Source of the DNA: Verrucomicrobiota bacterium
GTDB taxonomy: Bacteria > Verrucomicrobiota > Verrucomicrobiia > JABWAM01
NCBI GenBank assembly: GCA_023269615.1
Contig: JAHFSY010000009.1
Coordinates: 45,965 to 109,964 of the forward strand
Direction: 5' to 3'
DNA: 64,000 nt
Both the position numbers and the translations under genes were made by a program. The notes beneath the pieces were generated by a model, which made no database searches, was not told the DNA's origin, and saw only the letters and a list, made by a program, of their open reading frames with translations. Below are positions 53,368-61,250 of the stretch, piece after piece. How positions within the stretch are numbered: position 1 is the first letter of the stretch; each line of letters opens with the position of its first letter.

Positions 53368-55395
53368 GTGAAATTCCTGGGACGCCATTCCGCGCTCGCG
53401 GGCTGCGTGTTCCTCGCCCTCATCACGTTCGCCGTGTTCAGCGGTTCGCTCGGCAACCGGTTCGTCAACTGGGACGATGGGATGTTCATCATCGAAAATT
53501 CCAACATCCGGGGGCTCGACTCGCCGCACATTCATCGCATGTTCACCACCCTTGAGGTGGGCGCGTACACCCCGCTCAGCCAGTTGAGCCTGGCCCTGGA
53601 TTACGCGACCTGGAAGCTCGACCCCTTTGGCTACCATCTCACCAGCCTCCTCCTCCACTGCGCCAACGCCATCCTCGTCTTCTGGATCGCCCGGCTTCTC
53701 CTCGATCGGGCGCTGGGTTCATCGCGCCCGACGCTCAACAACCTCGGCGCTCTCGCTGCAGCCCTCCTGTTCTCCATCCACCCCATGCGCGTCGAATCCG
53801 TCGCCTGGGCCAGTGAACGGCGCGACGTGCTCTCGGGTTTCTTCGGCCTCGCCGCAACGCTCTGCTACATCCTCCACGCGCGGGCCCGCTCCGCACCCAA
53901 CAACGTCCCGCTCTCCCGCAGCCTCGCGTGGTACCCGCTGGCATTCGTCCTCTTCCTGTGCGCCGTCATTTCCAAGGCCGTGGTTGTCACGCTCCCCGTG
54001 GCCTTTCTGCTCATGGACGTCTACCCATTTCACCGGCTGTCAATGCGTGCGGTCGCGGAAAAAATTCCATTCTTCCTCATCTCGCTCGTGACCGGCATCG
54101 GCACCTTCCTCGCGATCTTCTCGGCGGACCTCGGTGTCACGATCCAGCATTCGGGAATGGAAACGCGCGCTGCGCAATCTCTGGTCGCAAACCACATCTA
54201 CCTCTCCAAGATTTTCATCCCTCTTGACCTGAACCCCCTCGACAAACTGCAGCAAACCTTCCACTTCAACCAGCAGATCGTGTGGGCGGGATTTGCAGTC
54301 AGCGGGATCCTCACGCTCATCTTCCTCGGGTGCTACCGACGCCATCAAGCCCCGCTCATCGCATGGCTGGCATGGCTCGCGATCATTTTCCCGTTCCTTG
54401 GCGTTTCGCAAAGCGGGTTCCAGTTGACGGCCGACCGCTACACCTATCTCGCGGCCATTCCCCTGTGCATCCTGCTCGGTGGCATCATGGCACGGGCTCT
54501 CAGAGCGTGTCCGGAAAGCGAGTTGTTTTCTGGTGGTAGGGCGCGACCGCCGGGCGCGCCGCTGCGAAGCGGACAGCCCGGCGGTCTGTCCCTACCTAAA
54601 ACCGGGATTTTCGGACACGCTCTCGGTCGGATCGAGGGTGTGGATTGTGCAAGGAGACGGATCGTGATGCTTGCGTCTGCGGGTTGCATCCTGGCATGGC
54701 TCGGATATCTCACGACCGAACAGGTGAAAATATGGAGGGATTCCGAAACGCTCTGGAAATACTCCCTTCGGATCGATTCCAAAAATCCGGTCGCATGGCA
54801 GAATTACGGCGACGCCCTCTTCAACCAGGGCGACCGTCACGCCGCCATTTCAGCCTTCGAACAATCGTTGCACTGGGCTCCCCGGAGCTACGAGACATGG
54901 TACAATTACGGGCTCGCGCTCGACACCGTCGGGCGTCATGACGACGCCATGGCCGCCATGCGCCGCACCGTGGAGCTGTACGACCGGTACGACCTGGCGC
55001 ACTTTTTGCTGGGCAATTTTCTTCTCCAGCAAGGCGACCGGGTGGGCGCACGACGCGAGTATTTCGCCTCGATCTGGAACCAGCCGGTTCCGGCGCACCT
55101 CACCAGCCTCGGAATGGTCCTCATCCAGACAGGCCACCCCGACCTCGCCATCAAGTATCTCTCCCACGCCGCGCAACAGGGAAACCCCCAGGCCTATTGC
55201 GTCTGGGCCACCCTTCTGGCGCAACGGCACGAGACGGCGAAAGCTCTCGACCTCCTCGAAGCAGGCTATCGCAGGACCCATCACCCCGATATCCTCGTCC
55301 TAGCCCTCACGATCCTGGAAAAGGACCGTTCCCTGTCAGAAAAATATCGCTCAGAAAAAAGCGAGGCATTTTGGTCCCAGTCAGGGATCTTTTAG
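53368..55395 (+). CDS. TMTC-like GT-C membrane protein with TPR repeats, paralogue 3 (with palindromic element inserted)
   Basis: 675 residues from GTG 53368 (or TTG 53356). Signature blocks match the other two paralogues: NRFVNWDDGMFIIENSNI, GAYTPLSQLSLALDYATW, FSIHPMRVESVAWASERRDVLSGFF, ISKAVVVTLPVAFLLMDVYPF and LTADRYTYLAAIP, with ~10 TMs and C-terminal TPRs. Palindromic element copy 4 lies in frame at residues about 379-419 and encodes RACPESELFSGGRARPPGAP and the following proline-rich stretch, in the loop before the last TM helix. The paralogue 2 has no such insert. Confidence 0.87.
   Translation: MKFLGRHSALAGCVFLALITFAVFSGSLGNRFVNWDDGMFIIENSNIRGLDSPHIHRMFTTLEVGAYTPLSQLSLALDYATWKLDPFGYHLTSLLLHCANAILVFWIARLLLDRALGSSRPTLNNLGALAAALLFSIHPMRVESVAWASERRDVLSGFFGLAATLCYILHARARSAPNNVPLSRSLAWYPLAFVLFLCAVISKAVVVTLPVAFLLMDVYPFHRLSMRAVAEKIPFFLISLVTGIGTFLAIFSADLGVTIQHSGMETRAAQSLVANHIYLSKIFIPLDLNPLDKLQQTFHFNQQIVWAGFAVSGILTLIFLGCYRRHQAPLIAWLAWLAIIFPFLGVSQSGFQLTADRYTYLAAIPLCILLGGIMARALRACPESELFSGGRARPPGAPLRSGQPGGLSLPKTGIFGHALGRIEGVDCARRRIVMLASAGCILAWLGYLTTEQVKIWRDSETLWKYSLRIDSKNPVAWQNYGDALFNQGDRHAAISAFEQSLHWAPRSYETWYNYGLALDTVGRHDDAMAAMRRTVELYDRYDLAHFLLGNFLLQQGDRVGARREYFASIWNQPVPAHLTSLGMVLIQTGHPDLAIKYLSHAAQQGNPQAYCVWATLLAQRHETAKALDLLEAGYRRTHHPDILVLALTILEKDRSLSEKYRSEKSEAFWSQSGIF
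54502..54623. repeat. 122-bp palindromic element, copy 4 (in paralogue 3)
   Basis: Perfect terminal repeats AGAGCGTGTCCG and CGGACACGCTCT, same orientation as copies 1 and 2. It lies wholly in coding sequence; the added length of about 41 codons keeps the frame, and a C on each side may be a one-base target duplication. Confidence 0.92.
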
Positions 55396-55479
55396 CTGCG
55401 CTTCTGCATCAACTCAATGCCATCTCTCAAACTCCGTGCCCTCCGTGCCTCCGTGGTTTTTTCCCGCTTCGCTGTCTTC

Positions 55480-55521
55480 GATGTTGGACGCTGGAAGTTC
55501 AACGTTCGAAGTTGGAAGTTC
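55480..55521. repeat. Heptameric array RAHGTTS x6
   Basis: Six 7-bp units such as GATGTTG and GAAGTTC. Same unit type as the arrays at 46614 and 48179. Confidence 0.85.
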
Positions 55522-55614
55522 CCGCAGCCTTTCCGCTCGGATTTTTGGACAGGATTAACAGAATTTACAGGATTTCAGAGGAGAAGGGATTGAGCCGGAT
55601 CAACAGGATTGGCA

Positions 55615-55641
55615 TTTTCACGCAGCGATGCTGCGTGAAAA
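55615..55641. repeat. TTTTCACGCAGC hairpin, copy 2
   Basis: Arms TTTTCACGCAGC and GCTGCGTGAAAA around GAT. Confidence 0.85.
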
Positions 55642-55741
55642 TTCCGTCTTGGAGCCTTTGAGACATCGTGGTTTCCTGGCCGCCCTCTCCGTGACCTCCG
55701 TGGTTTTGTCCCCCTCCGGTTCCCGCCACATGGCGAAGCGA

Positions 55742-55803
55742 TCAGCTTTCAGCCGTCAGTCTTCAGCCTCCGATTCCGAACGCTGACTGTCGACCGCTGA
55801 GGG
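55742..55803. repeat. Two heptameric arrays of the CTGANNG type in opposite orientations
   Basis: 55742-55769 reads TCAGCTT, TCAGCCG and two more TCAG-starting units (CTGANNG on the other strand); 55783-55803 reads CTGACTG, TCGACCG and CTGAGGG on the plus strand. Related to the array at 6620. Confidence 0.65.
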
Positions 55804-56126
55804 CCGGGCTTCTTTTCAAGGATGAAAGCCGATGCGGCGGCGAGGTGGAGCGGGAGACATAGGGCAGAAAGCGTCGTCCATCGCGTCCTTCGGTTTTTGA
55901 TATTCCAATCTGGAATTTTGAAGATTGGGCCTTCCGCTTCCTCCCCACCCCACTCCAACTTTCTTGTCCGCCGTAGCTTTGGCGAAGGAGGATGCCATTT
56001 GATTTTTGCAATTTGCCTTTTGCCTTCCCGCCTCACGCGTCCAAGGGACTCCGCACCCCAATCCCCGGCTTCGTCATCACCTCTACTCAGACGGCTTGGG
56101 GCATCCATAATCAAGAAAACGTGGCC

Positions 56127-56170
56127 TGACACCGAAATGACACCGAAACCAAAACCGAAATGACACCGAA
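56127..56170 (+). repeat. TGACACCGAAA direct repeats
   Basis: Three copies of TGACACCGAAA, two adjacent and one after an 11-bp spacer containing ACCAAAACCGAAA. Confidence 0.75.
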
Positions 56171-56226
56171 ATGGCCGCTGCGGTTGTGACTTTCACTGTT
56201 TCGTCAACAATCACGCTGAATTCATG

Positions 56227-56255
56227 TTGACATGATTATGATGTCTACATTATCT
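56227..56255 (+). promoter_or_regulatory. sigma70 promoter of the vapBC pair, probably near-leaderless
   Basis: TTGACA (56227-56232), a 17-bp spacer and TTATCT (56250-56255). The vapB ATG lies only eight bases after the -10 box, so transcription would begin at or almost at the start codon. GACAT and ATGTC half sites flank GATTATG within the spacer and could be the VapB operator. Confidence 0.65.
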
Positions 56256-56262
56256 TGTCGTC

Positions 56263-56517
56263 ATGACACGAACCCAGATTCAACTGCCCGAGCCGTTGTT
56301 TCAGAGATTACGGCATATTGCGGAGATGCGGGATGTTTCACTGGCCGAGTTGATTCGAAGGGGGATGGAGACTTACGCGCAAAGCTTTCCGGAACTCGAG
56401 GAAGAGGAGGAGGCATGGACGATGCCGGTTCTCCGCGGCAGCGGGGGACACCTGACCAATCCTGCGCTTGTCAAACCCGAAGCGGAGGCCATCGAGCGTC
56501 GTTCCACGCGGAATTGA
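56263..56517 (+). CDS. VapB-like ribbon-helix-helix antitoxin
   Basis: 84 residues. The N-terminal MTRTQIQLPEPLFQRLRHIAEMRDVSLAELIRRGMETYA is a typical RHH DNA-binding fold for antitoxins, and the acidic and variable C-terminus would embrace the toxin. It lies three bases before the PIN toxin gene. It probably represses the promoter just upstream. Confidence 0.87.
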   Translation: MTRTQIQLPEPLFQRLRHIAEMRDVSLAELIRRGMETYAQSFPELEEEEEAWTMPVLRGSGGHLTNPALVKPEAEAIERRSTRN

Positions 56518-56520
56518 CCC

Positions 56521-56958
56521 ATGTTGACGGCGGACACCAATCTTTTCATCCACGCAGCGGATCCCGACTCCAGCCAGCACGGGGAGGCGAGACGCTTCTT
56601 TGACGGGCTGTCCGGCGGGGGGATGGAGTTTGTTCTCTGTGAACTTGTTTTGGTGGAGCTTTACATGCAGCTGCGGAACCCCGCAATTTTCGTAAAACCC
56701 TACACGGCCAGGGAGTCGGCGGCATATTGTCAGGCGCTCAAAAGAAATCCACAATGGCGTTGCGTGGATTATGACAAGGCCATATCACACCAGCTCTGGC
56801 ACTGGGCTGCGGCAACCCGTGTTGGATTTCGCCAGGTGATCGACGCCCGCCTGGCCCTGACTTTGCGCCATCATGGCGTGCGTGCCCTTGCGACGGTGAA
56901 TACAAGGGATTTTCAAGGTTTCGGGTTCGAGCGTGTGTGGAATCCGCTGGTGGCTTGA
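56521..56958 (+). CDS. VapC-type PIN-domain ribonuclease toxin
   Basis: 145 residues. The first acidic residue is in MLTADTNLFIHAAD, followed by Glu in CELVLVELYMQLRNP and acidic residues in VIDARLALTLRHHGVRALATVNTRDFQGFG, the PIN active-site set. VapC toxins cleave tRNA or rRNA loops. The partner gene directly upstream confirms the pair. Confidence 0.9.
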   Translation: MLTADTNLFIHAADPDSSQHGEARRFFDGLSGGGMEFVLCELVLVELYMQLRNPAIFVKPYTARESAAYCQALKRNPQWRCVDYDKAISHQLWHWAAATRVGFRQVIDARLALTLRHHGVRALATVNTRDFQGFGFERVWNPLVA

Positions 56959-57000
56959 GACGTGAAACTCGGGCGGTTGCCTTCTCCCGGCCGCTGATGC

Positions 57001-57030
57001 TTGCGTTCGATGTCACGGATAGTGTCTAAT
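57001..57030 (+). promoter_or_regulatory. Possible promoter of comEC
   Basis: TTGCGT at 57001-57006, an 18-bp spacer and TCTAAT at 57025-57030, about 19 bp before the preferred comEC ATG at 57049. The -10 box is good, the -35 box moderate. Confidence 0.35.
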
Positions 57031-57048
57031 GTACTGTTTAATGCTTAT

Positions 57049-59568
57049 ATGTATTCAAAACAAAAATGGCTTCCGCGTTACCCGTTGCTTGCGGTGACGC
57101 TGCTCTTTTCGCTCGGGATCGTGCTGCAAAGTTTGTGCCGCCTTGCATGGAATCCAACTCTCATCCTCATGGGTGGGGCATCGCTGGCGTGGATGATCAT
57201 CGCATGGAAAACGCTGCAACCTCCGTGGCCGATCGCTCCGTGGGTTGTGACGGCCGGGGCGATCCTCGCCGCGGCACAATGGATGAAGCTCGAGGGATCG
57301 GAGCCGGATGACATTGGCCGCATCGTGCTGCGTCTCCCGCAACATGCGTCCGTTCGCGGCGTGATCTGGACGGATCCCACCATGCATGTGCTCGAGGAGT
57401 CCCGACGCTCCGGAAAAAAGAAGGCCGATGACGCGGACGACGAGACCGGGCCACACGCCGTTCGCGCGGATTTTGAACTGAAGGTGAGCGCGGTCAATTT
57501 TCAAACCGTCTGGGAACCGGCAAGCGGCAGGGTGCAGGTGAGGGTGAAGCGGGAAATTCAAGGGAACGGAAAGGCGGATTGCGGAGGTGACATTGAATTT
57601 GGACGCGAGATCGAGGTGGAGGGCGTCTTGGCCGAGCCTGCAGCGACGCGTAATTTCGGATTGTTCGATTACAAGGGCTGGCTCGCGAGGAAGGGGATTC
57701 ATCATGTGATGCAGGCCGAGGGCGCGGGCTCGCTGCGCGCGATTGGCTGGGGTACGGGCGGGCAATGGGTTTTCAAGGCCCGTCAAAAACTGGCCGAACG
57801 CCTGACGCGCGGAATCGAGGGCGACACGCTTGCGGTGGGGATCATCCGCGGAATGCTGCTCGGATATCGCGAGGACATCCCGCGCGACGTGAATGATTCG
57901 TTTCGACGGACGGGCACGTTGCATGTCTTTGCGATCAGCGGCTCGCACATCACTCTGATCGCGCTGGCGCTTTTGATCGTGCTGAAGCAGATGCGTGTCC
58001 CGCAACGATGGGCGAGCCTTGTGGTGATGCCCCTCCTGGTTTTCTACGTCGTGGCCACGGGCTTGTGTGCCTCGGCGGTGCGCTCGCTGGTGATGGCGGG
58101 GCTGGTGATCGTCGGCTGGTCGTTGCTGCGCCCGTCCGCGTTGCTGAACAACCTCGCCGCCGCGGCGCTCATCATCCTGGCGTGGGACCCGCTCCAGTTG
58201 TTCGATCCCGGGTTCCAGCTTTCATTCGTGGTGGTGACGGCGCTGATTCTGATGACGCCATGGGTGGACAAAAAAATCCGCTCGTGGATCGAGCCCGATC
58301 CGTACATCCCGAGGAGTCATGTGCCGAAATGGCGGCTGGCCATTCTTCAGCCGTGCCGTTGGGTGGGCGAACTGGTGGCGGTGTGCCTTGCGGCGTGGGT
58401 GGGCTCACTGGGTTTGAATGTCTATTACTTCAATCTCGTGTCGTTCGTGTCGATCGTGGCCAACATGTTGATCGTGCCGCTCGCATCGGCATCCGTGGCA
58501 TTGGGGATGACGAGTCTCCTTCTTGGGCTGGCGTGGGACCAGATCGGCATCACGCTGAACGCCACGCACGCGCTGCTGATTCACGCGATGGTGGCGGTGA
58601 GCGAAAGCCTTTCCGGGTGGAGGCTGGGATATTTTTACGTGGCACAGCCCCCGGTGCCATGGGTTGTGGCGTGCTATGCGCTGGGCACGCTTGCCGTGGC
58701 GCTCGCATTGCGCGGACGCAAACGCTGGGCGATGGGAACCGGATTGGGATTGCTTGTTTTGGTCGCGGGAAGCGCCGCGAGCGTGTGGATGTCGTCCCGC
58801 GTGCGGTTGGACGTGCTCGATGTCGGGGCGGGCCAGGCGGTCCTGGTCACGGGACCCCAATCAGAGCGCGTGTTGCTGGACGCGGGAAGCCGGTACCAGG
58901 CACGCATGTCGGTGGAACCATTCCTGCGCTCACGCGGAGTGAATGCGATTGACCTCGTGGTGATCAGCCATGGCGATGCGGCGCACTACGGCGGACTGGC
59001 CGAGTTGATGCGGAGTGTACCCATTCGCCGCGTGGCGGTGGCGGACGCCGATTTCCGCTCAAAGAGCTATCGCCGGCTTCTTGACGATTTGAGGCAATCG
59101 GGGATTCCTGTGGAAACGTGGTGCGCGGGTCAGGCACGGACGCTGCGGTCCGGACAATGGGATGTGCTCTGGCCCGCAAAAAATCTGGACTACAAACGCG
59201 CCGACGACCTGTGTCTTGTGCTGGAGTTGAAGCACGGAGAAAAAACAATCCTGTTTGCCGGTGATCTTGGCGAGCAGGCGGAGGAGATTGTCGGAGGATG
59301 CATCCAGCATCCCTGCACGGCGCTGGTGCAGGGAATCGCCTCCGACGGCATCTCCCTGACGGAGGCCTGGCTGGAAGCATTGAAACCTGAGACCATCATC
59401 CTCAACACAGCCGAGTTTCCGTTGAAGGCATATCCATCCCCCGAGTTGCAGGAGCGTTTGAAGCAGGCGAAATCAAAAGTCTATCGAACCGATGAATCCG
59501 GTGGAGTGATTCTGGAGATGGAGGCTGGAGTGTTGGTAAGTCGGTCGTTCATCGGTGGAAAGCAGTAA
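57049..59568 (+). CDS. comEC: ComEC/Rec2-family DNA-uptake channel protein
   Basis: 839 residues from ATG 57049 (MYSKQKWLPRYPLLAV), with N-terminal TMs, an OB-like domain (FELKVSAVNFQTV...VEGVLAEPAATRNFGLFDYKGWLARKGIHHVM), the Competence domain with FAISGSHITLIAL and around ten TMs, and a C-terminal metallo-beta-lactamase-like domain (LDVLDVGAGQAVLVTG, VVISHGDAAHYGGLAEL). The usual HxDxDH zinc motif reads HGDAAH, so one ligand is altered. ComEC pulls single-stranded DNA across the inner membrane. No comEA is adjacent. Confidence 0.93.
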   Translation: MYSKQKWLPRYPLLAVTLLFSLGIVLQSLCRLAWNPTLILMGGASLAWMIIAWKTLQPPWPIAPWVVTAGAILAAAQWMKLEGSEPDDIGRIVLRLPQHASVRGVIWTDPTMHVLEESRRSGKKKADDADDETGPHAVRADFELKVSAVNFQTVWEPASGRVQVRVKREIQGNGKADCGGDIEFGREIEVEGVLAEPAATRNFGLFDYKGWLARKGIHHVMQAEGAGSLRAIGWGTGGQWVFKARQKLAERLTRGIEGDTLAVGIIRGMLLGYREDIPRDVNDSFRRTGTLHVFAISGSHITLIALALLIVLKQMRVPQRWASLVVMPLLVFYVVATGLCASAVRSLVMAGLVIVGWSLLRPSALLNNLAAAALIILAWDPLQLFDPGFQLSFVVVTALILMTPWVDKKIRSWIEPDPYIPRSHVPKWRLAILQPCRWVGELVAVCLAAWVGSLGLNVYYFNLVSFVSIVANMLIVPLASASVALGMTSLLLGLAWDQIGITLNATHALLIHAMVAVSESLSGWRLGYFYVAQPPVPWVVACYALGTLAVALALRGRKRWAMGTGLGLLVLVAGSAASVWMSSRVRLDVLDVGAGQAVLVTGPQSERVLLDAGSRYQARMSVEPFLRSRGVNAIDLVVISHGDAAHYGGLAELMRSVPIRRVAVADADFRSKSYRRLLDDLRQSGIPVETWCAGQARTLRSGQWDVLWPAKNLDYKRADDLCLVLELKHGEKTILFAGDLGEQAEEIVGGCIQHPCTALVQGIASDGISLTEAWLEALKPETIILNTAEFPLKAYPSPELQERLKQAKSKVYRTDESGGVILEMEAGVLVSRSFIGGKQ

Positions 59569-59584
59569 CGACGTTTTTCGACAC

Positions 59585-59899
59585 TCACTGGGTTTCGTCA
59601 GAAATGTACTTCAAATCTGCGATATCCTGGGCTCGTCCGGTGGCCCGTTTGTTTTGGATCACCATTTCGGGTTCCAACAAATCCCTTGCTGCAACGCCGA
59701 TGTTGGAGAATCCGAAATCCTTCAGCACTTCATGGATCAGGGCGGAATTCGACTCGGATCGCTCGATCAGGAAGTCCATGTCGCCGGTGAAGCGCGGATG
59801 CCCGTGGTAGGCCACGGCATAGCCTCCCAGGACGACGTACTTAGCTTTCCTTGAGTTTAACAACTCGATAAACTCTTTGAAATCCTTGCTCAACTTCAT
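59585..59899 (-). CDS. DUF6036-like nucleotidyltransferase, internally deleted
   Basis: 104 residues. The nucleotidyltransferase start is preserved: KYVVLGGYAVAYHGHPRFTGDMDFLIE with the GG and the DxD (DMD). After LLEPEMVIQ the protein jumps to NKRATGRAQDIADLKYI, whereas family members have about 45 more residues between these parts. The jump occurs at VIQ / IQN words, suggesting a recombination deletion. ATG 59899 overlaps the partner gene. It may be a non-functional minimal nucleotidyltransferase toxin or regulator. Confidence 0.7.
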   Translation of the reverse strand: MKLSKDFKEFIELLNSRKAKYVVLGGYAVAYHGHPRFTGDMDFLIERSESNSALIHEVLKDFGFSNIGVAARDLLEPEMVIQNKRATGRAQDIADLKYISDETQ

Positions 59900-60029
59900 G
59901 TTGCGAGCCTTGGGTGATGAGTTCTTGCAGAATTTCCATCCGTTCGCCAGGTGTGAGGGACTGATGATACCGCTTGTCGGCCTCCTCACTCTCCTTGAAC
60001 GAATGAAAGATTTGGACCGTTTTTTCCAT
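59841..60029 (-). CDS. Small partner protein of the nucleotidyltransferase
   Basis: 62 residues, MEKTVQIFHSFKESEEADKRYHQSLTPGERMEILQELI and ending QGFQRVYRVVKLKES. This type of short, highly charged protein commonly precedes DUF6036-like nucleotidyltransferase genes, so it is probably their cognate partner. It overlaps the nucleotidyltransferase by 59 bp. Function unknown; antitoxin role is inferred. Confidence 0.75.
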   Translation of the reverse strand: MEKTVQIFHSFKESEEADKRYHQSLTPGERMEILQELITQGSQHEVEQGFQRVYRVVKLKES

Positions 60030-60186
60030 GTCATCAGCCTACCACTTTCGAGCCCTGATCACCAACTTTTTCCTTGGGCGTGAAACACATCCGAGTGGGT
60101 CATTTTCGTTCTGGCACCGAACATGATCTGCGTCATGATGGAATTCAGTTTGAAATCGTGGTGGCTGACGGCGACATTGCAAAGCC

Positions 60187-60996
60187 ATGAGCTTCGGGTG
60201 GATGTTGACAATTATTCTTATCCTGGGATCCCTTCTTTTTCTCGCCGGGAATTTCGCTTCTGGCGTTGCCCATTCACGGAACGCTCGTTGGATCATGTGG
60301 GTTGTGGCCGTCGTGATGGCACTCCCCGGTGTTTGTGGCGCAATCTACTACCTGCATGTACTGGATCGAGCCGCATGGTTTTTTGAAATGAGATCGGTGA
60401 CGGGTTCCGAATGGCTGCCGCCAGGTGCGGGATTTTTTGCGGGGCTTTTTTTTGGTTTCCTGAGGAAGCGTCGCCCTGTCCTGGCGCTCATGATTCCCGT
60501 GATCCTGATCGTCGGCCTCGTCCTTCCCTGGGTGAAGCCGCTGATTCGCCCGCTGGACGACTCCATCTTTCGTGATCGCTGGAGTGCCGCCGTTTGCCTC
60601 CAGAGCACCGGCTCCACCTGCGGCCCTTCCTGCACCGCCACGCTCATCCTTCGGTTCCCCAATCAGGGAAAGGTCATGGAAAAGGATCTGGCGTTAGAGT
60701 GTTACACTTCGTCGAGCGGAACGGAAAACTGGTATCTCGCCCGCGCCCTTCGTCGCCGTGGAATTCCAGCGCGATACATTATCAAGAATGCCCAACCCGA
60801 CACGCTGGAATTTCCCTCCATCGCCGGCGTCCAGCTTGGCGGCCCGGGCGGCATCGGGCACTTCATCACCATCCTCGGGCGGAATGGGAACAAGTACATC
60901 GTGGGCGATCCGATCTCCGGCCAGTCTGAACAGGACCTTGCCATGCTACAGGGAAGGTATTATTTCACAGGCTTTTTTCTGGTGGCCGGAAAGTGA
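60187..60996 (+). CDS. Membrane-anchored C39-like cysteine peptidase
   Basis: 269 residues. Four N-terminal TM helices (LTIILILGSLLFLAGNF, WIMWVVAVVMALPGVCGAIYYL, AGFFAGLFFGFL, LALMIPVILIVGLVLPWV) precede a papain-like C39 domain. Q139 and C145 lie in CLQSTGSTCGPSC, H225 in GIGHFITIL and D241 in VGDPISG, giving the Gln-Cys-His-Asp set of C39 (double-glycine) peptidases. No ABC transporter domain and no bacteriocin gene nearby, so the substrate is unknown. Confidence 0.82.
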   Translation: MSFGWMLTIILILGSLLFLAGNFASGVAHSRNARWIMWVVAVVMALPGVCGAIYYLHVLDRAAWFFEMRSVTGSEWLPPGAGFFAGLFFGFLRKRRPVLALMIPVILIVGLVLPWVKPLIRPLDDSIFRDRWSAAVCLQSTGSTCGPSCTATLILRFPNQGKVMEKDLALECYTSSSGTENWYLARALRRRGIPARYIIKNAQPDTLEFPSIAGVQLGGPGGIGHFITILGRNGNKYIVGDPISGQSEQDLAMLQGRYYFTGFFLVAGK

Positions 60997-61120
60997 AGGA
61001 AGTCTCGCGCAAATCGCAAAGACAGAATTTTCACGCAGCGACCGCTGCGTGAAAAGCATCTTCAGCCGGGCAAAGCTTTTCTGAAAATCTGCGTCCCTCT
61101 GCGAAATCTGCGGAGAAATC
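60997..61120. repeat. Composite intergenic repeat block, copy 1
   Basis: GTCTCGCGCAAATCGCAAAG, then the TTTTCACGCAGCG hairpin (61028-61055), then TGAAAATCTGCGTCCCTCTG and TGCGAAATCTGCGGAGAAAT. The block recurs at 63697-63836 in the same order. 61121-61250 shows nothing else. Confidence 0.85.
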
Positions 61121-61250
61121 GGGGGCGGCGGGATGGAGTTTGGAAATCCCGTCAATCCTGTCAAAAAATCCTTGAGAGCAACAGGGCATTGCATTCTCGA
61201 AAGCGAGCTTGAATCCCATCTGACATTTCCCTACCTCTCTTTCCACTCAC

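Larger units (their letters stand above)
55396..56226. other. 831-bp repeat-rich intergenic region
   Basis: No supported gene. It contains CTCCGTG-type words (55432 and 55683), a RAHGTTS heptameric array, a GGACAGGATTAACAGAATTT-type repeat at 55557, a TTTTCACGCAGC hairpin, CTGANNG arrays, a CCGCCGTAGCTTTGGCGAAG word at 55969 and three TGACACCGAAA units. The antisense frames over it are low-complexity and not convincing. Confidence 0.75.

Noticed and set aside
55749..56132. 127-codon minus-strand frame in the repeat-rich gap before vapB
   Set aside because: Low-complexity composition derived from intergenic repeats; no homology or start signal.
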